Source of the DNA: Mucilaginibacter aquaedulcis
GTDB taxonomy: Bacteria; Bacteroidota; Bacteroidia; Sphingobacteriales; Sphingobacteriaceae
Assembly: GCF_030409325.1 (NCBI RefSeq)
Contig: NZ_JAUFPR010000002.1
Location: 682,001-746,000, forward strand
Direction: 5' to 3'
DNA length: 64,000 nt
Part shown: in pieces, positions 9,072 through 18,516 of the stretch
How the letters are laid out: the number at the start of each line of letters is the position of its first letter
Position numbering within the stretch: the first letter of the stretch is position 1
The notes under the pieces: generated by a model
Databases searched by the model: none
The model's input: only the letters and a program-made list of their open reading frames with translations
Told to the model about the DNA's origin: nothing
Translations under genes and position numbers: made by a program

Positions 9072-9605
9072 TTAAATATGGGACGGAAAATTTAATGTTA
9101 TCACCTCACCATACTGAACTTTGATATCAAAAACAGATTGAAGAGGTATAGAATTAACGGCAGCCAATATCAACCTGATCACACCCGCATGTGTAACAAT
9201 TGCTATCTTTTTATAAGGTAATTTAAGAAGCTGATTCCAAAAATCCACTACCCTTTCATTCATTTTACCCAAAGATTCACCCTGGGGTGGAGCGGTATTG
9301 ATAAAATTGCTCATCCACATTTCGCTTTCTTTACGATCAATAGTATCCCATGTTTTACCCTCCCATAAACCAAAATCAAGCTCCATCAAACGGTTATCTT
9401 TTACATAGAACTCAGCTATTTCACGCGCAAGTAAGATACATCTCGAAGAAGGACTTGAAATTACAAGATCAATATGCTCAGGAAGTTTTACAATGACCGA
9501 TTCTTTTTCTGCACCAAAACTTTCTGAAAGGGGAACATCAAGACGACCATATATAAGCCCTTTGTAAATATCTGGTGTAGTATGCCTGATCAAATAAATT
9601 TCCAT
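9072..9605 (-). CDS. cobC: Alpha-ribazole phosphatase-like histidine phosphatase
   Basis: A 177-residue histidine phosphatase of the CobC/phosphoglycerate mutase fold. MEIYLIRHTTPD carries the catalytic RH pair, and THAGVIRLI near the C-terminus the second catalytic His; LMELDFGLWEGKTWD is the usual central motif. In this setting it should remove the phosphate of alpha-ribazole phosphate or of adenosylcobalamin phosphate. I chose the ATG at 9605 because the fold begins there; a longer reading from 9665 would add 20 unlikely residues and overlap cobS more. With this start it overlaps the cobS end by 16 bases, as the last gene of the minus-strand unit. Confidence 0.87.
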   Translation of the reverse strand: MEIYLIRHTTPDIYKGLIYGRLDVPLSESFGAEKESVIVKLPEHIDLVISSPSSRCILLAREIAEFYVKDNRLMELDFGLWEGKTWDTIDRKESEMWMSNFINTAPPQGESLGKMNERVVDFWNQLLKLPYKKIAIVTHAGVIRLILAAVNSIPLQSVFDIKVQYGEVITLNFPSHI

Positions 9606-10381
9606 ATTGCTATGATTGACATATAGATTATCAATTCGGCCACCTGCTGTACTGCACCTAAACAATCACCGGTATAACCACCAATTTTGCGTTTAAAATA
9701 CTTACCCATTGCTTGCCTTTGAATTAAAAGGGGAACAATCATCAATAACAGCCACGGTTTATGACTCAGCACAATTAAAGCGGTTAACGGTATAAGGATA
9801 AATGATAAAGCAATCCATAGGTTATGAATGTCGGGATTTTCTGTGGCGGGTTTAGCTTTGCTTACCCCTTCCTTACCGACGTATGGATATGAATAAATTA
9901 AACTAATAGCAATAAACCTGCTGATAGCATTAGAGACAATAAAAATCAAAAGCAGAATCCAAAATTCATTTCCGGCAATATTTAAAATTTGCTGAAGAGC
10001 AAGAAATTTCAGGGCTATAATGAATACAATCCCAATAGTACCATATGTACCCAGGCTGCTATCTTTCATGATCTCCAGAATACGGTCTTTTGTAAAACCT
10101 CCACCGAAACCATCGCACACATCGGCAAAACCATCTTCGTGTAAAGCACCGGTAAACAATATAGATGCTGCTATGGATAGAATAAGGGCTATTGAAATAC
10201 CCCAAATATAGTTTGTGAGGTAAAATATACTAAAGGAAAAAGCGCCAACAACCCAACCTATTAAAGTGATATAACGATTTGACGAATTTAAAAAATCCGC
10301 ACTATAAGGTAACAAAGCTGGAACAGGAATACGGGTATAGTAAGAAACAGCCGTAAAGAATATTTGCAGTTCTTTTTTCAT
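9590..10381 (-). CDS. cobS: Adenosylcobinamide-GDP ribazoletransferase (cobalamin synthase)
   Basis: A 263-residue inner-membrane enzyme that joins adenosylcobinamide-GDP with alpha-ribazole (or its phosphate), the last assembly step of the coenzyme. The family motif HEDGFADVCDGFGGGFTKDR (81-100) has the acidic residues expected to bind magnesium and is followed by MKDSSLGTYG. Several hydrophobic helices follow, and the length is normal. It abuts the bluB-cobT gene, sharing base 10381, and overlaps cobC, so the three are co-transcribed. Confidence 0.95.
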   Translation of the reverse strand: MKKELQIFFTAVSYYTRIPVPALLPYSADFLNSSNRYITLIGWVVGAFSFSIFYLTNYIWGISIALILSIAASILFTGALHEDGFADVCDGFGGGFTKDRILEIMKDSSLGTYGTIGIVFIIALKFLALQQILNIAGNEFWILLLIFIVSNAISRFIAISLIYSYPYVGKEGVSKAKPATENPDIHNLWIALSFILIPLTALIVLSHKPWLLLMIVPLLIQRQAMGKYFKRKIGGYTGDCLGAVQQVAELIIYMSIIAIWKFI

Positions 10382-12057
10382 TACGCTTTGTTACTTACAT
10401 CAGCACTTTCAAAACTGGCCATGTCATTTAAAAAACCAACTGCGCTATTAATTAATGGAAAAGCTACCGCACACCCACTACCCTCTCCCAACCTCATTCT
10501 CAGATGTAATAAAGCTTCAGCATTGAGCCTTTCAAGTAAAAGCCGATGTCCTTTTTCACCAGATTCATGGCAAAACACAGCATTTTCCTTAACTGATGGA
10601 TTTATTAAAAAAGCACAAAGAAAGGCTACGGTAACAATAAAGCCGTCAATCAAAATGAGCATTTTTTTATTCCTGGCCTCTAAAATAGCCCCGGCGATTT
10701 GCATAATTTCAAAGCCTCCAAAATAAGCCATATAACTCCGTATATCAGACTGGCCAGTGAAATTTGCTACCGCTTGTTGTAAAACCGATATTTTATGATT
10801 TAATTTTTCATTTTCAACACCTGTGCCTATACCAATGCAATCAATCAATGGAATATTACATAATACGCTCATCAATACAGATGCGCTCGAAGTATTCCCA
10901 ATGCCCATTTCACCAAAGCCTATGGTATTACAACCCTCTTGATAAATTGAGTTAACTACTTCCGCTCCTTTTTCAAAACATAAATGCAATTCGTAACTGC
11001 TCATGGCTGGCCCGTTCAGGAATGAGGATGTACCTTTTGCAATTTTATTATTAATTATATTTTGATTAGAAGGGAAATCATAATTAACTCCAGCATCAAC
11101 TATTTTAAGCGCGATATTATGCTGTTTACAAAATACACTTATAGCAGCGCCACCCTCTAAAAAATTATTCACCATTTGGCGGGTAACCTCAGCCGGGTAA
11201 TTGCTTACACCATGTTGCGCAATGCCATGATCTGCTGCAAAAACTACAATATGAGGATTAGTAATCTGAGGTTTGGTAGTTTCAAACACCATACCTATTT
11301 GCTTAGCCAACTTCTCCAATAAACCTAAGGAACCTACAGGTTTTGTTTTTTCATCAATTTGTTTTTGAAGTATGGCAGATAAATCCAATGTTTCAAAACC
11401 CGGATCATTTACCCCGGAAGTAAATGATGTTTGTTGTTTTATTGATGATATTTCGGTAACATGAGGCTTCGGCGCTTTATTTTTCCAACCTAATTGCTGC
11501 AACATGGGTTGTTGCTCGTAATCAGTTGCCGGCTTGCCAACGCAAAAGTATCCGAGAGGTTCAATTTCCTCCGGCAGATCCAATAATTTTTTGAATCTGT
11601 GATAATTTAAAATAGACACCCACCCCATGGAATAACCTTGATCAGTTAGGGAAAGCCATATATTTTGTACAGCGCATACAGCACTGAATTTTATGGTATC
11701 ATTACTCGCAATGGTGCCTATAGTAAAATTATTAAGTACGCTTCGGTCATAACAAACTAACAAACCAACCGGAGCGTCTACAATACCCTCAAGCTTTAAT
11801 GTATTGTATAAAGTTTTTTGCTTTGACAATTCAATCAGGTTAAGGGCCTTGTTGTTGTATTCATCAAAAATATCCCTTATTGCGTGTTTTACGCTTTCAT
11901 CACGGATGATATAGTACCTTGTGGCATCTGTTAACCCAACAGAGGGTGCCATATGCCCAGCAGCAAGTGCTTTCTCAATAACCTCATCAGGTACAGCATC
12001 CGTTTTAAAATGCCTTGTATCCCGTCTTGATCTTAACAACTCCTCTAAATTCAACAT
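10381..12057 (-). CDS. cobT: Fusion: 5,6-dimethylbenzimidazole synthase (BluB) + CobT
   Basis: A 558-residue two-domain enzyme. Residues 1-205 are BluB, a nitroreductase-fold flavoprotein that cuts FMNH2 with oxygen to make dimethylbenzimidazole (SRRDTRHFKTDAVPDEV, AAGHMAPSVGLTDATRYYII, YSMGWVSI). From about residue 220 the CobT domain begins (LQKQIDEKTKPVGSLGLLEKLA, VVFAADHGIAQHGVS, GFGEMGIGNTSSAS), which activates that base with nicotinate mononucleotide. The fusion couples making and loading of the lower ligand. I chose the ATG at 12057, four bases after the cobU stop; an in-frame ATG at 12129 would add 24 residues inside cobU. BluB chemistry needs oxygen, pointing to aerobic growth. Confidence 0.93.
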   Translation of the reverse strand: MLNLEELLRSRRDTRHFKTDAVPDEVIEKALAAGHMAPSVGLTDATRYYIIRDESVKHAIRDIFDEYNNKALNLIELSKQKTLYNTLKLEGIVDAPVGLLVCYDRSVLNNFTIGTIASNDTIKFSAVCAVQNIWLSLTDQGYSMGWVSILNYHRFKKLLDLPEEIEPLGYFCVGKPATDYEQQPMLQQLGWKNKAPKPHVTEISSIKQQTSFTSGVNDPGFETLDLSAILQKQIDEKTKPVGSLGLLEKLAKQIGMVFETTKPQITNPHIVVFAADHGIAQHGVSNYPAEVTRQMVNNFLEGGAAISVFCKQHNIALKIVDAGVNYDFPSNQNIINNKIAKGTSSFLNGPAMSSYELHLCFEKGAEVVNSIYQEGCNTIGFGEMGIGNTSSASVLMSVLCNIPLIDCIGIGTGVENEKLNHKISVLQQAVANFTGQSDIRSYMAYFGGFEIMQIAGAILEARNKKMLILIDGFIVTVAFLCAFLINPSVKENAVFCHESGEKGHRLLLERLNAEALLHLRMRLGEGSGCAVAFPLINSAVGFLNDMASFESADVSNKA

Positions 12058-12061
12058 TGCA

Positions 12062-12571
12062 CTATTGTTTTTTAAGATACAGAGGAAGCCCCGATACCAT
12101 AAATATGGCTTCATCTGCTTTGCTTGCAACGTATTGATTAGCCATCCCTTGGAGGTCAGTAAACTTACGACCTAATGCTGTTTCTGCATGAAGGCCCATT
12201 CCCAGTTCGTTTGATACAACTATAAATGTTCCGTCAAGAGTAGCCAAATGATCTATTTCGCTTTTAAATACTTGGAGTGTTTTGGTGATATCCTGCTCAT
12301 CATCCATAAAAATATTAGTAAGCCAAAGGGTAATGCAATCAATTACAACCGTTTGATTTTGAATAGGCAGTCGGTGCAGATTCTGATAAGTTTCGTAGGT
12401 TGTCCATTGTTCACCCCTTTCATTTTTATGCCGGTCAACGCGTTTTTCAAAATCTTCATCCCATATTTTAGCAGTGGCAATATAAACCGGTGCCGAACTT
12501 AGTTTCAAAGCCATATCCTGAGCATACCTGCTTTTCCCGCTTCGTACACCACCACTTATGTAAATTATCAT
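12062..12571 (-). CDS. cobU: Adenosylcobinamide kinase / adenosylcobinamide-phosphate guanylyltransferase
   Basis: A 169-residue CobU/CobP enzyme that phosphorylates adenosylcobinamide and then transfers GMP. The P-loop GGVRSGKS lies at 7-14, the RHKNERGEQWTTYE region holds the histidine expected to carry GMP, and the CITLWLTNIF and VSNELGMGLHAET motifs are typical. It is the first gene of the minus-strand unit cobU, bluB-cobT, cobS, cobC and is divergent from pduO across 257 bases. Confidence 0.95.
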   Translation of the reverse strand: MIIYISGGVRSGKSRYAQDMALKLSSAPVYIATAKIWDEDFEKRVDRHKNERGEQWTTYETYQNLHRLPIQNQTVVIDCITLWLTNIFMDDEQDITKTLQVFKSEIDHLATLDGTFIVVSNELGMGLHAETALGRKFTDLQGMANQYVASKADEAIFMVSGLPLYLKKQ

Positions 12572-12828
12572 GTTTATTGTATAGGATAAATGCAGTTACT
12601 TTTACGGTACCTGGTGGTCAAAGATAAAAAAATCTTTAGTTGATATGAGCTTGGCTAAAGGGGCTGATTAACCACATCAGTTGGGTTGATTTTGGCGTTT
12701 TAGGTTGATCAAATGATCATTTTAACATGAGCTCACAATTGATAATTGTTTTACCATATTTGTACTCGCCTGCAATTTGGGATTAAAATGCCTGGATTGC
12801 TTTTTAAAATTTACCTTAACATACTCGC

Positions 12829-13425
12829 ATGAAGATATATACACGTAAAGGAGATAAAGGAACTACCGGCGTTTTTGGTGGCAAAAGGGAATACAAGGAT
12901 TCGGCACGGATAGAATGTAATGGCGTTTTAGATGAAGCTAATTCAACCATTGGTTTGCTAAGAACAAAATTAGGTGCAGAACACGAATGGCAACCCAATT
13001 TACATCGGATACAAAAAGATTTGATGGATATGATGTCGCATCTGGCTCGCCCTTCTGACTCAACCAAAGTAAATCCTAATCCAAAACCTATTGATGGTGC
13101 TGAGTTTTGCGAGCAATGGCTTGATGAACTGGAGGCTGGTATAAGTTCTCCTTCTGACTATTTTTTGCTTCCCGGAGGTAATGAGATCTCGGCTTTATGC
13201 CACGTTTGCCGTACGCAAATACGCCGTGGCGAAAGAAGATTGGTTACCCTGATGAAAGAAGATCCGGCCTGTGTAGAAGATTATATTATGGCTTACGTTA
13301 ACCGTATGTCTGATCTGTTTTTCACGATGGCCCGGGCCGAAATGGATAAGGCCGGCGTTGCCGAAGAAAAATGGCAGATGTTTTTGTATAAAAGGAAGAA
13401 ACAACCGGTTGAAAAAAGTGAATAA
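12829..13425 (+). CDS. Cob(I)yrinic acid a,c-diamide adenosyltransferase, PduO type
   Basis: A 198-residue ATP:corrinoid adenosyltransferase that attaches the upper adenosyl ligand to Co(I) corrinoids. The N-terminal ATP-binding motif MKIYTRKGDKGTTGVFGGKR and the C-terminal helix CRTQIRRGERRLVTL are diagnostic of the PduO family. It opens the plus-strand unit that runs to the NicO-like gene at 21045. The next gene, cobI, starts inside its last codons, which suggests translational coupling. Confidence 0.93.
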   Translation: MKIYTRKGDKGTTGVFGGKREYKDSARIECNGVLDEANSTIGLLRTKLGAEHEWQPNLHRIQKDLMDMMSHLARPSDSTKVNPNPKPIDGAEFCEQWLDELEAGISSPSDYFLLPGGNEISALCHVCRTQIRRGERRLVTLMKEDPACVEDYIMAYVNRMSDLFFTMARAEMDKAGVAEEKWQMFLYKRKKQPVEKSE

Positions 13426-14113
13426 AATCTATGGTGTTTCATTGGGCCCCGGTGATCCTGATCTTATTACGGTAAAGGGACTTAAAATTTTACAGGAATC
13501 AGATCTGATCTTTTATCCAGGTTCTCTCTTTACTGATGGAAAAAAGGAAAGTTATGTACGACCTATGCTGGAACAGTATGTAACAGATAAAAGCAAATTA
13601 CAAGGCTTTTTCCTTAAAATGGGATTTGACAGATCATCAGCTGAAGAAACTTACGATGAAACCTCAATTCTTCTGATCGATGCATGGAAACAGGGTAAAA
13701 AAATAAGCATAGCTTGCGAAGGTGACCTGAGTTTTTACGCGTCATTTTCCTACTTATTACAGCGGCTTCAACAACAAAACATTCCGGTGGAACTTATTCC
13801 GGGTATAAATTCTTTTTCATTAGGAGCTGCAAAACACCAGGTGCCTCTTTGTCAGCAAAATGAAAAGTTAGCTTTTCTTCCTCTGGAACAAAGCATTGAA
13901 AAAATTGAACAAGCACTTGAGGATTTCGACACGCTGATTCTAATGAAAATCAGGACGGGGCTATCGGCTTTATTACAACACTTGCGCACAAAAAACTGGG
14001 AGTTTTATTATTGCGAGCGTTTAGGTACATTCAGTGAGTATATAACATCAAACATTGAAGAATTATCTCAGCGAGAAATTCCCTATTTTTCTTTATTAAT
14101 TATAAAAAAATGA
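13418..14113 (+). CDS. cobI: Precorrin-2 / cobalt-factor II C20-methyltransferase
   Basis: An S-adenosylmethionine-dependent tetrapyrrole methylase of the CobI/CbiL family (GVSLGPGDPDLITVKG, the LIFYPGS loop, then IACEGDLSFYASFSYL and LIPGINSFSLGAAKH). It adds the C20 methyl group. The only upstream ATG (13358) lies 68 bases inside pduO and would prepend unrelated residues. I prefer the GTG at 13418 (GTGAATAA), which overlaps the pduO stop by eight bases and begins right before the fold; a TTG at 13409 is an alternative. It overlaps the next gene by four bases. Confidence 0.88.
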   Translation: MNKIYGVSLGPGDPDLITVKGLKILQESDLIFYPGSLFTDGKKESYVRPMLEQYVTDKSKLQGFFLKMGFDRSSAEETYDETSILLIDAWKQGKKISIACEGDLSFYASFSYLLQRLQQQNIPVELIPGINSFSLGAAKHQVPLCQQNEKLAFLPLEQSIEKIEQALEDFDTLILMKIRTGLSALLQHLRTKNWEFYYCERLGTFSEYITSNIEELSQREIPYFSLLIIKK

Positions 14114-15468
14114 TCAAAGTAGTTGGTCTCGGTCCGGGAAATAAAGATTATATCCTGCCCATTGCCCAAAAAGCTATACAGGAAGCCGATGTTATTGTTG
14201 GCTATCATTACTATTTTCAGTTCATTACAGATCTTATCCGCGAGGATACATTATGCATTGGTAAGGAACTAAGCGAAGAAGAAAAGCGGGCAGAAATAGC
14301 CATTGAAAAAGCCATAGCGGGAAATAAAGTGGTAGTGATAGGCTCTGGTGATGCCGGGATCTATTCTATGGCGTCCATTGTATATCAAAAAGTTGCCCAA
14401 TCAGGGGAAGATATTGAACTGGAAACTATTCCGGGGATTTCTGCATTCGTTGCGGCGGGCAGCAAATTAGGTGCAGTATTAGGTCATGATTTTTGCTGCA
14501 TTTCCCTTTCAGACCTTATGACACCATGGAAAACTATTCAGAAAAGAATTAAGGCCGCCGCATGGGGCGACTTTGTAACTTCCATTTATAACCCCAAAAG
14601 TGCAAAAAGATACTGGCAGCTTGCCAAGCTTAAATCTATATTTTTAACACACCGTAATCCGGAAACAGCCGTAGCCATATGCTACCAGTTGGGTCGCGCC
14701 GATGAAAAAATAACATTAACCACCTTAGGGGCATTAAATGTTGATGATGTGGATATGTTTAGCCTGGTTGTAATAGGCAATAGCCAAACCTTCAAATATA
14801 AAACTCACCTGATAACTCCAAGGGGATATTTGGACAGAAAACCTCAGAGTGGAACCGAAATACAACAAGCCAGCTTTAAGGAGATAATAGATCATTTAGA
14901 TGTTCCAAAATTCCCTAAGGATTTTCTTTGGGCCGCCATCCGTTGCATCCACACGTCCGGCGATCTGGATTACATAAACTATATAAGTGCTTCGCAAAAT
15001 GCTATTTCAGTTTGGCATAATTATTTGATAAACGGCGGCACCATAGTAACTGATGTAACCATGGTACAAGCAGGAATAACCAAAGCGTTTACCACTCAAT
15101 ATAGTAACCAGGTAATTTGCCTTTTAAATACAAAGGAGACATTAGAGCTATCTGAAAAAGAAAATCTGACCCGTTCGCAGGCAGGAATCAGGCTGGCCGC
15201 TAAACAATACCCTGACGCATTGTTTGTAATAGGTAATGCCCCTACCGCCTTAATTGAAATAGCTGATCAGGTAAAACAAGGCGTTATAAATCCAGCAGGA
15301 ATTATTGGCGCACCTGTTGGTTTTATTAATGTAATAGAATCAAAGGAACGGTTAAAAACACTATCTATTCCTTATGCCCTTATTGAAGAAAAACGCGGTG
15401 GAAGCAATTTCGCAGCTGCCATAGTGAACGCGGCATTTACCCTGGATGAAAGTGCTCACTATTTTTAA
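14110..15468 (+). CDS. cobJ: Fusion: precorrin-3B C17-methyltransferase (CobJ/CbiH) + precorrin-8X methylmutase (CobH/CbiC)
   Basis: A 452-residue two-domain enzyme. Residues 1-240 are the C17-methyltransferase that drives ring contraction (VVGLGPGNKDYILP, VVVIGSGDAGIYSMAS, ETIPGISAFVAAGSKLGA). From about residue 254 comes the CobH/CbiC methylmutase (PKDFLWAAIRCIHTSGDLDY with the conserved catalytic-type His, GGTIVTDVTMVQAGI, PAGIIGAPVGFINVIESKE), which moves the methyl from C11 to C12. The two steps are not consecutive in the pathway, so the fusion may serve stoichiometry rather than channelling. It overlaps cobI by four bases and is followed eight bases later by cobL. Confidence 0.94.
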   Translation: MIKVVGLGPGNKDYILPIAQKAIQEADVIVGYHYYFQFITDLIREDTLCIGKELSEEEKRAEIAIEKAIAGNKVVVIGSGDAGIYSMASIVYQKVAQSGEDIELETIPGISAFVAAGSKLGAVLGHDFCCISLSDLMTPWKTIQKRIKAAAWGDFVTSIYNPKSAKRYWQLAKLKSIFLTHRNPETAVAICYQLGRADEKITLTTLGALNVDDVDMFSLVVIGNSQTFKYKTHLITPRGYLDRKPQSGTEIQQASFKEIIDHLDVPKFPKDFLWAAIRCIHTSGDLDYINYISASQNAISVWHNYLINGGTIVTDVTMVQAGITKAFTTQYSNQVICLLNTKETLELSEKENLTRSQAGIRLAAKQYPDALFVIGNAPTALIEIADQVKQGVINPAGIIGAPVGFINVIESKERLKTLSIPYALIEEKRGGSNFAAAIVNAAFTLDESAHYF

Positions 15469-15476
15469 AACATAAG

Positions 15477-16661
15477 ATGATTTTTCAAGTCATAGGTATT
15501 GGTAATAAAAGATATGAGCCGGCTAAACAGCTATTTGATATTATTCAAAAGCATCGGGTTTTTAGCGGAGGCAAGCGCCATTATGAATTGGTGAAGCATT
15601 TACTTCCTGCCAATCATGAATGGATTTTCATTAAGGCAAGTATTAGTACATTGTTTAAAAATTACGAGAACACCGATCAAACTATAGTCGTGTTTGCCAG
15701 TGGCGATCCTCTTTTCTACGGTATTGCTAATACGCTCCACAGCCAATATCATCACAATCAAATTCAAATTTATCCTTATTTTAACGCTATTCAATTGTTA
15801 GCTCAACGGGCTAATATTAACAGCAGTCAGCTGCAAACGGTAAGTGTTCACGGGCGTTCATGGCAAGCGTTTGATGAAATTTTAATTAAACAGGCACCAT
15901 TAATCGGAATATTGACCGATACTGAAAAATCTCCCTCGGCAATTGTTGATAGGATGCTGAATTATGGCTACGATAATTACACCATTTGTGTTGGTGAGAA
16001 CTTGGAAAGCGATACTGAAGAAATAAGGCAGATGGAATTAACCGATGCCCGAAAGCATATTTTTCATCCATTAAACTGTGTTATATTACATAAAAAAGAA
16101 CACCGTAGTATTCCATTTGGTATTCCTGATGATTTATTTGAAGGACTTGAAGGTCGCCCAAATATGATCACAAAAATGCCTGTCAGATTATGTTCTTTAC
16201 AAGCATTGCAACTTGAATCAAAAAACGTTTTGTGGGATATAGGATTTTGTACCGGTTCTTTAAGTATTGAGGCAAAACTCCGCTTCCCCCATTTAGAAAT
16301 TCACGCATTTGAAAAGAGGCCCGAATGCATGCAGATCATTGATAATAACCAGCGCAAGTTCGGGGCAGTCGGAATCAAAGTTTACGAATCCGATATTTTT
16401 GATTTAGATTTCATGCAGTACAGCAAACCTGATGCTGTTTTCATAGGCGGACATAGCGGTCGCTTAAGGGAACTGATCCTTAAAATTGATCAATACGCTA
16501 CCCCGGGCACAGTTATAGTTATGAACGCTGTGCAACAAGGTTCTGTAGATGAATTTATAACTGCAGCACAAACACATAATTGGAAAATGGATGAGCCTTT
16601 GAAATTAAAGGTAAATTCGCACAATGAGATCACCATACTTAAAGCGATAAAAGAAAGTTGA
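15477..16661 (+). CDS. cobL: Precorrin-6Y C5,15-methyltransferase (decarboxylating), CbiE-CbiT type
   Basis: A 394-residue CobL with both halves. The N-terminal CbiE tetrapyrrole methylase (VIGIGNKRYEPAKQL, VFASGDPLFYGIANTL) methylates C5, and the C-terminal CbiT domain from about residue 220 has a class I SAM-binding loop, LWDIGFCTGSLSIEAK (about 252-267). The CbiT half methylates C15 with loss of the acetate carboxyl at C12. The length is normal for fused CobL. It is separated from cbiG-cobM by one base. Confidence 0.93.
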   Translation: MIFQVIGIGNKRYEPAKQLFDIIQKHRVFSGGKRHYELVKHLLPANHEWIFIKASISTLFKNYENTDQTIVVFASGDPLFYGIANTLHSQYHHNQIQIYPYFNAIQLLAQRANINSSQLQTVSVHGRSWQAFDEILIKQAPLIGILTDTEKSPSAIVDRMLNYGYDNYTICVGENLESDTEEIRQMELTDARKHIFHPLNCVILHKKEHRSIPFGIPDDLFEGLEGRPNMITKMPVRLCSLQALQLESKNVLWDIGFCTGSLSIEAKLRFPHLEIHAFEKRPECMQIIDNNQRKFGAVGIKVYESDIFDLDFMQYSKPDAVFIGGHSGRLRELILKIDQYATPGTVIVMNAVQQGSVDEFITAAQTHNWKMDEPLKLKVNSHNEITILKAIKES

Positions 16662-16662
16662 T

Positions 16663-18516
16663 ATGTTAAAGGAAGATAAAGTATGCATTGTAACTTTTAC
16701 TGATAGCGGGTTAGTTATAGGAGAAACAATACAACAAGAATTTTACCGCAGTAAGCTGTATACATCAAGAGAAACTACGTTTTCAAAAGATGTTATCAAG
16801 CTTGAAAATATTGATCAATTACTTCAGGACAAATTTCATCGTTTTGATGTTTGGATCTTTGTTGGAGCACTGGGTATTTGCGTGCGTAGTATAGCACCAT
16901 ATATTAAAAATAAAGCCACTGACCCTGCAGTTATAAATATTGATGAACAGGGTAAATTTGTTCAATCGGTATTGAGCGGCCATACTGGTGGTGCTAATGA
17001 AATCACTAAAAAGATAAGCCACATATTTCAGGCGCAGGCTGTAATTACTACTTCAAGTGACTTGCAGGAGATTTGGGCACTTGATTTACTGGCAGCTAAA
17101 TTCAATTGGACAGCACATGCTAATGTGCCATTGAACAAGGCCATATCAGTATTTGTAAATAACAAACCAACGGCTTTGATCTTAAAGGTTAAGGATGCCG
17201 GTACTGCCTATCTTGAAAAATCAAAACCAGCTTTTGCAGATGTTTATTACGATATTAAAGATGTAGATCAACATAAATATGAGCTATTGATTTATGTTGG
17301 ATATGAAATTATTGAAAGCGATGTCCCTTTAATTTCTTTCTACGCGAAATGCTTAACCCTTGGAAGCGGTTGTTCAAAGGATATAGAACCCGAACTATTT
17401 GAAGACACATTGCTGCAACTGCTAACAAAAGATGGTATTGCCCACCATAGTGTAGCCGCTCTTACATCTGTTGATATAAAAGCAAAGGAAATCGCTTATA
17501 TTACTATCTCCCAAAAACATCAGTGGAAGTTTATTACCTATCCTGTTGATGAATTGAATCAAATACAGGTAGCTAATCCTTCTGAAGTTGTGATTGATAA
17601 GATAGGTGTGCAGGGAGTTTCTGAAAGTTCTGCGGCATTAACAGCAAATACTACGGAATGGCTGATAGAAAAAACAAAAGCGGAAGTCTCCTCCGGTAAA
17701 AAGTTTACTTATGCCGTTTGCCTTATCAATTCATTTGAGCGTAGAGGGCAAATAGCTATTGTAGGCGCAGGCCCGGGAGCTCCTGAGTATATCACATTAA
17801 AAGGAAAAGAACTGTTGGAAACGGCTGATTGCATATTATATGCCGGCAGCTTAGTACCTGAAGAATTGACGCATTTCGCGCGACCTGAAGCGCTGGTCAG
17901 AAATTCGGCGTCAATGACACTGGAAGAACAGATGTTATTAATTGATGAAATGTACAAGCAGGGTAAACTCATCGTAAGGTTACATTCCGGCGATCCTTCC
18001 ATTTACGGAGCAATACAGGAGCAAATGACCATCTTCGATGAGAAGAATTATGATTATTTCATTGTACCGGGGATATCCTCCTTCCAGGCTGCAGCCGCTT
18101 ACTTGAAATCAGAATTTACTATACCTGAGGTGGCACAAACTATTATTTTAACTCGTGGTGAAGGAAATACCCCCATGCCTCCGCATGAAAAGTTAGAAGA
18201 TATGGCGAAGCTCCGGGCAACCATGTGTATTTTTCTTAGCGCAGGCATCGTAAAAAAAGTTGAGGATCAATTACTGCAGCATTATTCACCTGAAACCCCA
18301 CTTGCTGTTTTATACCGGGTAAGCTGGAAAGATGAAAAAGTATGGACAGGTAAACTACACGAGTTGAGCCAGATTATAAAAGAAAACAAACTCAGCCGCA
18401 CAGTACTGATCATTGTTGGTGAAGCAGTTGGTGCCCGTAAAAACCGTTCTTGGTTGTATGGCGATAACTGGTACCACATATTCAGAAAAAAAGAAACAGC
18501 AAAAGCACTCAAATGA
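16663..18516 (+). CDS. cobM: Fusion: cobalt-precorrin-5A hydrolase (CbiG) + precorrin-4 C11-methyltransferase (CobM/CbiF)
   Basis: A 617-residue two-domain enzyme. Residues 1-350 are CbiG, which opens the delta-lactone of cobalt-precorrin-5A and releases C20 as acetaldehyde (WIFVGALGICVRSIAPYI, VLSGHTGGANEIT, TLGSGCSKDIEPELFE). From about residue 362 comes CobM/CbiF (IAIVGAGPGAPEYITLKG, VRLHSGDPSIYGAIQEQM, VPGISSFQAAAAYL). The two act on successive intermediates. CbiG is a marker of the cobalt-early (anaerobic) route. It overlaps cobK by four bases (ATGA). Confidence 0.94.
   Translation: MLKEDKVCIVTFTDSGLVIGETIQQEFYRSKLYTSRETTFSKDVIKLENIDQLLQDKFHRFDVWIFVGALGICVRSIAPYIKNKATDPAVINIDEQGKFVQSVLSGHTGGANEITKKISHIFQAQAVITTSSDLQEIWALDLLAAKFNWTAHANVPLNKAISVFVNNKPTALILKVKDAGTAYLEKSKPAFADVYYDIKDVDQHKYELLIYVGYEIIESDVPLISFYAKCLTLGSGCSKDIEPELFEDTLLQLLTKDGIAHHSVAALTSVDIKAKEIAYITISQKHQWKFITYPVDELNQIQVANPSEVVIDKIGVQGVSESSAALTANTTEWLIEKTKAEVSSGKKFTYAVCLINSFERRGQIAIVGAGPGAPEYITLKGKELLETADCILYAGSLVPEELTHFARPEALVRNSASMTLEEQMLLIDEMYKQGKLIVRLHSGDPSIYGAIQEQMTIFDEKNYDYFIVPGISSFQAAAAYLKSEFTIPEVAQTIILTRGEGNTPMPPHEKLEDMAKLRATMCIFLSAGIVKKVEDQLLQHYSPETPLAVLYRVSWKDEKVWTGKLHELSQIIKENKLSRTVLIIVGEAVGARKNRSWLYGDNWYHIFRKKETAKALK

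Noticed and set aside
12572..12828. Possible second cobalamin riboswitch between cobU and pduO
   Set aside because: Small hairpins exist (for example CTGAT/ATCAG) but none of the conserved blocks of the riboswitch is present on either strand.
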